From Strongylocentrotus purpuratus (taxonomy: Eukaryota > Echinodermata > Echinoidea > Camarodonta > Strongylocentrotidae), in NCBI RefSeq assembly GCF_000002235.5, contig NW_022145599.1, positions 22,776,879 through 22,840,878 on the forward strand: a DNA stretch of 64,000 bases, in the 5' to 3' direction. This document shows positions 44,135 through 56,100 of this stretch, in pieces; the stretch's first letter is position 1; every line of letters starts with the position of its first letter. The notes under the pieces are model-generated. The model saw only the letters and a list, made by a program, of their open reading frames with translations, made no database searches and was not told where the DNA came from. The position numbers and the translations under genes were made by a program.

Positions 44135-47100
44135 CTGCAAGGGACAAGAAAGAAATGAGAGAGATTACTGGTTTCTCTTTTAATGTGAAATACGACAGCT
44201 TCATACTGATTTTTAAAACTTTTTAAAACTTTTTTTCTTTTATTGAATATCAAGAGTTATTGCAAACATCATATTACTTAGAACAGAATACATGTAAGCA
44301 TTTATCCTTCTTCAGGAATTAGGATATATGTTTCATAATCTCCTGTATAAACAAATGGAGAGTAGCTGCTCACAAGTGAAAAATCATTGTGTGGCAATTT
44401 TGATCAGTGATCTCCAACACTTCAAACATTCACACCATTCTAATTCTCTATCAAAAATTGTACAGTGCGTCCCAGAAAAAACGAAACAAGATTTATTGAT
44501 GTTTTATTATAACTTAATCACAATTATAATTGATATATGACACAATTTGGAAAGCTTAGATCTTCCTCTTTCATTTGAATTTCAAAGAGAACATCACATT
44601 TCTAGAAAGTTGAGTTTCTGCCCTTTCATATGACACCTTAGTTAGGAAAAATAATAATAATAATCTGTTTTTTTATATAGCGATCCAACGATGTGCCTAA
44701 GCGCTTTACAAATATATTATTACCCCGGTCATCGGATTCAGGCTTACCCGCACACAATGTGTGCACATTTCCCACTCCCTGGGAAGCATTCCAGCCAGTC
44801 GCCATTTTACAAGCACACACTTGCTCGTCCAACCACAAATGAGCTAGGAATAACAAAGTTCTGTTTGTTTGAAGTAGTGCTTGCATTTCCATAATTTCAT
44901 TTAACGAATTCGTTTTCACTGGCTGCCTGCTGTAGCAACCAACGGAATTAACAAAAGACTTAACTCCGTTTCGTTGACAATCAGCCATAGACGAAAGACT
45001 CCATGCATGGCTGATTGTCAACGAAACGGAGTTAAGTCTTTTGTCAATTCTGCTTATTGCTACGGCAGGCAGTCAGTGAAAACGAATTCGTTTGATAAAA
45101 TTATGGAAATGCAAGCACTACTTTAAACAAACAGAACTTTGTCATTCCTTGCTCATTTTTCCTGGTTGAGGTGTCATATGAAAGGGCAGAAACTCAACTT
45201 TCTAGAAATGTGATTTTCTCTTTGAAATTCAGATATTGTCCGCCAAATGACTTTTTGGTTACCTCTCTTCAAATTCGTTTTAATCACTCATGCGTGAAAT
45301 ATGCATCATATGAGATGCATCATATGAGTTGCATCAAATGAAAGAGGAGGATCTAAGCTTTCCAAATATGTGTCATTTATTAATTATAAATGTGATTAAG
45401 TTATAATAAAACATCGATCAATCTCGGTTTCGTTTTTTCTGGGACGCACTGTATAGCAGTATGAACATCGTATAGCTATATGATAGGTTATCAAATATTT
45501 GTATAGTTACTTTTAGTTGTATAAAGAACATCATGTAACGAAACATGGTAAAATAAGGAACATTTGAGCATCATTTCAAACAAAAACTCAGGAAGAATCA
45601 GGGTTCTGCTCTAGTCTGAATGTTGTATCAAATAAATTGGCATAGCTTATTTTATTTATTTATTTATTTATTTCTAATCTTTTGACAGGGTAGCCCATTC
45701 ACCAACAAGTAGTAGTCTTCCATGGGGCCCTGGATAAACATGAACATATTTACATCGTTTATAATGTTTATACAGAACAGTTAAAATAATAATACTTGTT
45801 TGCAAAATAAGCATATATCAACAACCTAGTTCAACAGTAATGTCAATAGGAAAATATTGATTAAGTCGCAATTATGTGAATAAGTCATCTTAATATTACA
45901 GAACATGCACGTATTGTGATTGGCCATCTATCATGAACTCTTTAAAGCTAGTTTCATTATACACCTGTACAATGTTGCTGTCCAGTCTACCCTCCTGACA
46001 CACCTGACTGTCTTTCATGTTTCTTACCTAACTTCCGCATCCCTTCGGTTTCATCAATTGGACCGGGTGCAATGCCAACCACTCTAATCCCAAGTGCTCC
46101 CCATTCTACAGCCAGAGACCGTGTCATTGAATCTAGAAGTAGACATATATTCATCTTTACATGAGAATGTCGCATTGTATGTTGTTTTCAATATATCTAA
46201 AGTAAACAGTAATGACATGAATTTGTAAATGTATCAAACAAATCAACCCCTCAACAACAAAATTCTGCATTTAGGGAAGGGTTGGTATAATACCATTTGA
46301 TTGAAAATCTTTACAATACACAGTATAGGAAGAAGGAACCAACAGTTCTCCACAACTTGTGCCTATTTCTTTTGCATTAATGCATGTCATTTTGATGATT
46401 GATAAATTTACTTTCAAAAGAAAATGTGTATCTCAATCTTTTATAACTCTTGTGTTTAGGAATTGCAAAAGCATTCAGTTTGAAAAGTCACCTCCAAAAA
46501 CAGTTCTGAAAACTAAAATCAACATTACTATGCCTTAATTGTTAAAGTTGAAAAGGGCCTTAATGTCCTTTACTCTAATTTCAGGAAAACTTTACTGGTC
46601 TAACTTTGCCTAATTTTAAGCCTATTTTATTTTGACTGTGACTTTAAGACTTACAATATGATCAATTGTTATGCTTAAATATTCACATGGCAATTAAGAT
46701 TTACTAAACTACTTCTAGGAACCTCGGTTACATGTTACATTTTTTAAACTTAATTGCTGCTCATTAAATTTATTCAAAAAAAGCAATTTTGGCATCAGAG
46801 TATAAGAGAAATGGGCTCACCAATAGCTGCTTTGGCAGCGGAAGCATGGCACTGGAAGACAGTGCCTCTATATGGCAAGGTAGCTGTTATATTGATGATG
46901 GTACCACCATTATCCTAGAGAAAGGGAGAGACAGACAGAAAAAGGAGAGTTGAGTCTGGAGAATATTTCATTTACATTTACAGCGTAATAGCGATGATAA
47001 AAAATAGAGAGAGGTGGTAGAAATGGAGTACAGAGAAACAAAAGAAGAGAGTGTAGAGAGTGATCATGATGTAAATGGAAAGAGGAGCAAACAAAAAAGC

Positions 47101-50100
47101 ATGGATGAGAGAAACAGAATTAGCTTTATATCTTTGTTTCATCCCTCTGATTTACATTTCAGTTTTTCTCAACACCAAACTATGAGAGTTCCAAAGTTCA
47201 TTAATTAAAATCATTAAAAACATAACACTAAGACATTTAACCCTATGTTAACTGGGGGGGGGGGGGGTGTCAATTTGACCCCCCCCCCCCCCTGTAGAAA
47301 TTTTGTGACTACTCCGAAACCGCGGCAGATATAAAATTTTCCTTTCATGACTTTTTTCTTTTGAGTCTTATGCATCTTTTAAAACAATTTTTTTGAAAAT
47401 TGGACGTATAGTTACAAAGTCACATGACCTTTTGTCTTTGCATGTCGGCCCGAAAATTGCTCATTTTCGTGATTTGTGTACAAAACAAATGGAAACATCA
47501 ATTTTCCTAAAAAGAGATAAAACTGGTTATTTAGTCTTGTTTAAAGTTTAGGTGTTTGTCTTGGGGTTAAAATAGTGGAATTGTAGTTATAAATGAAATA
47601 AAACAACAAAAACAATAAAATACATAAGTTAAAAAAACAATGAAATACATAAGAAATTATTAAACAAGAGAAAACATAAGGAATAACCTGGCTCTTCCAA
47701 TTGTTTGTGTTGTGTTATTATTCCATATGGTCTAACAAGTATATGTAGTGAAAAAGAATGCTTAAATATGAATAACGTATGATTTATGGGCAAAAATGTG
47801 AATGTTATGACCTTATTTGCATAAATTACCATGAATATGCAAATGAGTGAATTTTTCAAAAAGTTGAAATTAACATTCTACACACTTCACTTGACATGTA
47901 TGCAAATTTTCGCGGCGATCAGCAGTGAAACAGCCGAGATCTTAGGGGGGTCAAATTGACCTCCCCCCCCCCCCCCCCCCCCCCAGTAAAAACCTGGTCT
48001 GAAATAGCCCAGTTAAAATAGGGTTAAAAAGAGGTTGCAACAACCTTCCTATGATCATGAACTCATGTTATACATGTACATCAGGGCAGGCTGCACAAAA
48101 CCGTCATAAGTACAAGTTCACCGACATTCCATGAAGAATGAATCAATAAATTCAACATGCGTTTAGATGGGATGTCGCTGAACTTGTACTTAAGACGTAG
48201 CCTAGAACTTCACTGTAAGTGTAGATCATACCCTCATATATTCATCAAAGACTGCCTTGGAGGTGTTGAATGTTCCGATAGTATCGATATCAAGGACAGT
48301 CTTGAAAGCGTTGAAAGACATAGAAGCAGCTGGGCAGACAAAGTTACCAGCAGCACCTGACATACCAAAGATCAAAAGTCATCAATACAAAATAAACTAG
48401 ATGGAATTCGACTGCGTGCAGTCGAAAATGATGCCTCCGTCATAGAGCAATTTTACAAACCGAAACGGAAGAAATTTTTCAAATTCAAGTTCAATTGTAA
48501 TCCATTAACATGTTCTCAGAATATCGTGATTACAAGCAATTTCTCATATACATATATGACCCTTTGATCTTTGACCTCATGACCCTAAAATCTACTCAGT
48601 TCATTGGCTCTGCAAGATTTCCTGCATGAGTTAAATAGTAATCCATCTGTCAGTTCTAATGAGAATGCGTCCACAAGCTATTTTTGCATACATAATGAGC
48701 CCATGACCTTTGATCTTATGAACCATTCATTGGCTCTGCAAGATACATAAATGATCTAAGTTTGGCAGGAATCCATCAATCTGTTCTAATGATAATACGA
48801 TCACAAGCTATTTTTGCATACATAATGAGCCGCATGACCTTGACCTTTACCTCATGACCCCAAAATCTAATCAATTCATCAGCTCTGCAAGTAACATACA
48901 TGACCTAAGTTTGGCAGGAATCCATCAATCGGTTCTTGAGATAAGGCGATCACGAGCTGTTTTTGCATACACAATGTGCGCTGTGACCTTTGACCTCGTG
49001 ACCCCGAAATCTAATCAGTTCATTGGCTTTGCAAGATACATACATGACCAAAGTTTGGCAGGAATCCATCAATCGGTTCTTCAGATAACTAGATCACAAG
49101 CTGTTTTTGCATACATAATGAGCCCTGTGACCTTTGACCTTTGACCTTTGACCTCGTGACCCCAAAATCTAATCAGTTCATCAGCTCTGCAAGATACATA
49201 CATGACCAAAGTTTGGCAGGAATCCATCAATCGGTTGTTCAGATAACTAGATCACAAGCTGTTTTTGCATACATAATGAGCCCTGTGACCTTTGACCTTT
49301 GACCTCGTGACCCCAAAATCTAATCAGTTCATCAGCTCTGCAAGATACATACATGACCAAAGTTTGGCAGGAATCCATCAATTGGTTGTTCAGATAACGC
49401 GATCACAAGCTGTTTTTGCATACATAATGAGCCCTGTGACCTTTGACCTTTGACCTACGTGCTCCAAAATCTAATCAGATTGTTTTCCTATAGTGATACA
49501 CATTATCACTAAGTTTGAAGTTTAAATCTCCAGTGGTTCTTGAGATATCATGATAACAATCTCAATGTATGGAATTTCATAAGTTGACCTCTGTGACCCT
49601 TGACCTTTGACATACGTGCTCCAAAATCTAATCAGATTGTTTTCCTATAGTGATACACACTATCACTAAGTTTGAAGTTTAAATCTCCAGTGGTTCTTGA
49701 GATATCATGATAACAATCTCAATGTATGGAATTTCATAAGTTGACCTCTGTGACCCTTGACCTTTGACATACGTGCTCCAAAATCTAATCAGATCGTCTT
49801 CCTATGGTGATACATACTATCCTTAAGTTTGAAGTTTTAATCTCAAATGGTTCTTGAGATATCGCGCTAACAAACTCAATACAAGGAATTTCATAAGTTG
49901 ACCTCTGTGACCTGTGACCTTTGACCTACGTACTCCAAAATCTAATCAGATCGTCTTCCTATGGTGATAAATACTATTCCCGAGTCTTAAGTTTAAATCT
50001 TAAATGGTTCTTGAGATATTGTGATAACGGTCAAACGGGACGGACGTACGGACGGTACGACGTACGGACGGACGGACGTACGGACGGACAACCCGAAAAC

Positions 50101-53100
50101 ATGATGCCTCCGGCACCACCTTCTGTGGCGGAGGCATAACAATGACCTGTTTTGTAGAGATAGTGGGCTCATGATACAATACTCAAATGATATCAGGGTA
50201 ATATTTTCCTGTGCATGAATAATCAAACAATTGTAATGCAATGTAAATGAATTTGATTCACGCTGAGACATATTAGTTGAAAGTTCATTCAAAATTCTTG
50301 AAAGAGTGACACATATGCCTGCCTCGGATGACAAGACTATTGAACATCAGCAACTTCCTGAAGACAAACTGTGAACACTAAGTATGAGATTACTCTGGCT
50401 AGCATTTATAGATTAAAATTGGTTGAAAAGGGCCTTCACTTACCATTAATTAAGACATTAATCTTGCCAAACTCTCGCATAGCCTGCTGTACTCCTGCCA
50501 CCACTTCATTGGGCTGAGAAATATAAATCATCAAATCAAATGGTGGTAGTTATTTTACCTGACTGCTAAGAAAGCATAAATGCTTGTAAGTAAGCAACCA
50601 GACGGCTGACGGCTTTATAGGTCCTCTCTGAGGGACCTGGTAATGAGGATTAATGCCTTACCAAAGGGCACTAGCGCATCGCCTTGGTTTCGAACAGGGG
50701 TCACTGGATTAAGAGACCACTGCTCTACCAACCGAGCTATCGCGCCTCCTCGTATTCATGATCATATGATGTAAGATTTAGTGAAAAGAAGATCTATGAT
50801 GTCCTCACAAATGATCGGTAACTATATCTTATTTCCATAGGTGCACTCACTGTATCTACATCATCACTGACACCTTCAGTAACAATTCACATTCTCCATA
50901 TTTCCTCCTCATTTGCCTATCCTCAATCGAACATCACTGCATCAACATCACCACTGCCATGGTAACAAGCAGTAACAATCTACTCATACACTGCACCATT
51001 CTTGTGATTACTAATATTATTACCATTACACTGTATCATCACCATCATCATCATCCATGGGCTGTACAACCGAGCACATACTACAATTTGTAAATATGAT
51101 AATATGTGGTAATAGAATGAACAACATCATCATCGTCGTCATCATCATCGTCATCATCATCGTCATCACCATCACCATCACCATCATTATTATTATTATG
51201 AAAAGTATTAGAAGTCTGTTTTAAGAATCATACCTTTCTCACATCCATCTGAATGGGCAGACATTTTTGTCCGGTTGCTCGGCTCAGTTCTTCCGCTGCC
51301 TATAAAACAATTGCAAAATTATTTGTACCCCATAGACAGAATGTATTCTTTCAGTGTTGAAAGGGCTACGCATTTTAACACAACATAATCATTTATAAGA
51401 TGATTTTCTACACTAATTTCAGATGTTCTATCTCACTGCTGCTTTTCTTTTGTTTATATTGCAGACCAATGCTTTCATGTGATTTCATTTCTTTTACAAG
51501 TGTGCCATGAGCATATGAATTTCATCACTTGGCTCTATATTTCCTGTTCAATATTTCTTAAAATCACAAAATCATGAATGCATAATTATGCTGATTTTGA
51601 TGAATATTGTAAACAATCCTCTTGTTAACAGAAACACATGTACCTTTTGTAACAAAACTCCTTTGATTTTTAAATTGTGACCTTTGCTTAACACCTACAA
51701 TATTTGAAAAGCTTATCATTAAGTAAAGAGGGTCATATTTATGTATGTAGATAAGATCTCTTGTTCTAACCTGTTGCACACGTTCTATGTTACGGCTGGC
51801 TATCACAGTTGAACACTGGTGTCTGTAACAAAAGAAAATTACTAATGTTAATTGATGAACAGTAACACAACCTTCTGTGTTGTGTTTTATTGAAAGCATT
51901 CAGTTTCATCTATGTAAATAAGACCTATAGGTAGAACAAAATAATAATATAAACTAAAATCAGTGGTGGATCTAAGGGGGGGGGGGGCATCAGACTTGTA
52001 CCCCCTGTCAGAGGATACTAGATCTACCACTGGAAGGGGATAAGACTGTTGTTGTTTAGGTTTATCATTCAGGAGTGAATATATTTACGCCTCATCGTTA
52101 GGATTTTTTTCCTTTCAAATTAGATTTACTTCTTAAATATATAGATTGAAATATATTAAATATATACCTTCTCTGTAGCCTTCCTCGCACACATTTTCTC
52201 TACATTTCTTATATGCATTCATAAATTAATGTGCAGTTAATTTTTTATATGCATGTATCCATATTTCATTGTTGCATTTTACTGCATGTTTCATTGAATT
52301 GAAAATAAACTTGAAAGTTGTGTCCTTTTACCTCATCAGTACTTCAGCAATTGTAAAGCATATTCCTGATCCCCCACCTGTAATAAAAGCAACTTGGCCT
52401 CTGAAATGAAAAGGTATTTTGGTTGAGTCTACATTTCAATACAATAAGAGCAGCAATAACGGAATCCCTTCATTATCACGTTGCATACCGGTATAACAAA
52501 AAAACTAACTTAAAAATTATTTATAATAAATGTAGATCACAGCAAAAAAAGAAGCAAAAAGCAAAACAAAAAACACACACACACACACAAAGAATATTAA
52601 TTACTTTTATAAGTCGTACTGGTTAATTAACCAATAAAAAAAAATTGGTAGACTAAGTACACATCTACAGTACTAGACGTAGATTATAGAGGAATATAGT
52701 GCAGAGTGTAGGCCACTATATTTTAGCCTAGCTATAAGAAAATCCCAAAATAACTAAACAGGACGTAGTCTGGACCAAAAGAAAGATCAGTTGATGAGTT
52801 GGGTTTCAGGTTCAGAAAAGTTAATAAATAGTCCAAGTATTCAGGTATATTGTGACAATTTGTGTATTTATTGTTAGACGATAATAATAATTGAGATCTG
52901 ACCCCAGACTGAGTAGGACCAAATTGAGTGGCCCAAATCGGAACGGATTTAGCTTCACTAAGTTAGATGCGAAATCTGGCTATTGGTCAGTGCATCTGAG
53001 TGAAGATTCACAAGAGCTGACCACATTCCGTACTCCGTTCGGGAGGTATTGTTTTCTTCGTCTTCCATTTGGGCTTTCCACAAGCCAAGATCTATTCCAA

Positions 53101-56100
53101 CAGCGAATGGATGACATAATAGGGCAGACCCAAGGATGTGTTTGCATAGCAGACGATATAGTCATCATGGGCAGGACGGAAGAAGAGCACGACCAAAACC
53201 TCACGAAGCTGCTTGAGGTGGCCTCAAAGGAGGGACTCGTTTTCAACAGCAGCAAATGTGTAGTGAAAGCGAGCTCGATCAACTTTTTCGGGACGATTTA
53301 CTCAGATGAAGGAATCAGTCCCGATCCTTGCAAGGTGGAAGATATCCACACAATGCCTACCCCACAGGATAAGGAGGACCTTCAGAGGTTTCTAGGCATG
53401 ATGAACTTCCTGTCACCCTACATCCCGAACTACGCAGACCAAGTCGCTATTTTGCGTGATCTCATGAAGAAAGATGTCCCATTCATGTGGCAAGAGGATC
53501 ACCAGGAGGCATACTGCCAGCTGAAGAAAGCTATCCAGCAAGACAGCTTGCTGAAGTACTATGATCCAGGGCTACCTGTCACCCTTGAAGTAGACGCGAC
53601 ATCCAAAGGATTGGGAGCATGCCTCTCACAGCATGGAAGGCCTGTGGCATATGCTTCGAAAAGTCTCTCTCCCTGCCAAGCCCAGTACTCAAATATTGAG
53701 AGGGAGACACTGGCACTTGTCTTCAGGATTACCCGATTTCACACTTACCTCTTTGGGAGAGATTTCAAGATACTGACTGACCACAAACCGCTTGTGACGA
53801 TATGCAGCAAGCCACTCACAAGTGCCCCGCCCAGGCTACAAAGGCTCTTAGTGAAGATTCAAGGATACAACTTCACAATTGAACACAGACCAGGAACAGA
53901 GATGATTATTCCTGACACGCTCAGTAGACTGCCAAATCCGACGAAGGCAGAAGACATTCCGCTGGATGTCCACGTAGAAAGCATACTACTGGACGAGGTT
54001 GAGGACCCATTGGGTATCGATCTGCTCCATTTCGGGAGCCTCAAGCAAGAAGCACTACAGAAGGAGACTACCAGGGATCCTATTCTACAGCAAGTGAAAG
54101 AATTCACTCATGCTGGATGGCCTGCAACTATTCAGGAACTTCCAAACGATTTGCGCCCATTCTGGCCATTTCATGATGAACTAGGCATGTCTGGAGGTGT
54201 CCTCTTCAAAGGCAGGCAGGTGATCATTCCCCAATCTATGAGACAAGATATCCTTCATCAACTGCACAAAGGCCATCCAGGCATCGAGAAGATGAGACTC
54301 CTAGCGCGCCGTCGGTTTACTGGCCAAACATAAATCGCCAGATTGACGAAAGTGTCAAACTGTGTAACCAATGCCAGGAAAGGATGCCTTCCTCATGAAA
54401 TCCCTATCACACCTTGGACTAAAGTAGGCATGGACCTGTTTGAGTTGAATATGGTTCAGTATCTTCTTATAGTTGATTATCACTCGAAATTCCCAGTCGT
54501 ACATCGGTTGACTTCCACAACGAGTGCAAGTGTGGCGAATGCTGTAACTGGCATATTTGGCCTTCCGGGATCTCCTACAGAGATTATGTCAGACAATGGC
54601 CCACAATTCATCGGTGCCGCTTTTCAGCAAATGTGCAAGGACTGGGGAATTACGCATCAGACCTCCTCACCAAGGTACCCCCAATCAAACGGACAAATAG
54701 AGCGTACGGTCCGAACAGTGAAAGAGATCATACGGAAAACACAGACAACTGGAGAAAGTACAGCAGCAGCTCTACTAAACCTACGATGTACTCCAGTGGA
54801 TGCCCATCTTCCATCCCCAGCCGAAATGATGTTCAGCCGCTAAGTCCGAACACTACTTCCTGCTAACCTTGATTCGAATACAACATATCAAGGACAAAAG
54901 AACCAGGAACGTTTAGAGCAGCGCAGGGGATGCATGAAGATGGACTACGATGCGGTTGGAAGCCAGCAAGAGCTCCAGCCACTCAGAGTAGGACAGAAAG
55001 TCCGCTTCCTGGACAAAGAATCCCACACTTGGATTCCAGCTGAGGTGACAAACTTATGTAATGATCTGCAAGCCAGGTCGTACATAGTCACAACCCCAAA
55101 TGGCACGCGACTCAGAAGGAATAGGGTACACTTGAGAGATGTCCCACAGATGCCTCGTCTGGCAGAGCCAACTAAAGATGCGCGCCTAGCTAACACACCT
55201 ACCCCAATGAACAAAAGAATTGCAGACGGACTTGACCATGACCAGCACTAGACCACCAGACAGGATCCGAGACAGACCCTTACAGAACACGTTCTGGACG
55301 CATTAGTAATAAACCTGTCCGTTATCGTTAAACACTACCAAAAACAATTTGAAAGAAGAATTAAAACACAAAAAGTGACAGACTATATAGATTGAACAAA
55401 GGTTCCAGTTTATAGTTGGAATCTCACATAAAGACAAAGACACTTCATCTATATTGGATAATAACCGAGATTTAATTTTTTTAAAAACTAATTCATAGCA
55501 ACAACAACAACAAAAAAAGAAGAAGAGAGAAATAGCATACAATAAATAGAATGGCATGCAATGATGCTAATGTAAAGAAATGTGCCCAAGGGTATATTTA
55601 TGTTGGATAATCAAGCAACATAACTTTCTTGAATACAGTGTTTTGTGTTGAGTTTTTATAAATGTTTTAAGAATATGAGAACAAAGTTGAATATATGTTC
55701 TAAAGTCTCCATAGAGTTGTTCAGTAGCTCTGCCCAGCAAAGTTTTTTGCTTACAAACTAGTATTACAGTATTTTGGTTGTAAATATATGTAAGTACAAT
55801 TTACTTCTAAATGGACAAGTTTGGATAAGCGAATAAGAAGTTGGAAATGTTAATAAAGAAAAAAAAAAAAAAACTGTATAGGCATGTGTTTGCTGATGTA
55901 TATATAACCACATAGTTTTATTTCTATCATCTGGTTTTAGGTATTCCACGTATTAATTTTTCAAAAAAAGGACTACTCTATATGGAACTAAAGTAAGGTT
56001 GCGAATTTGGGTTCTTGCGTGAATCATAAACATATTTCCTAATTGTTACTTGGCAATTAGTTGGGCATATGTTAAAGTATTTTTAAGGTGTTGATATTTG

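Noticed and set aside
44638..45021. Minus-strand frame of 127 codons
   Set aside because: Spans one arm of the foldback element plus its SINE-like insertion; no family similarity.
50596..50752. Functional tRNA-Lys gene
   Set aside because: A and B boxes are present but the anticodon stem does not pair and a non-tRNA body follows; a SINE is the better reading.
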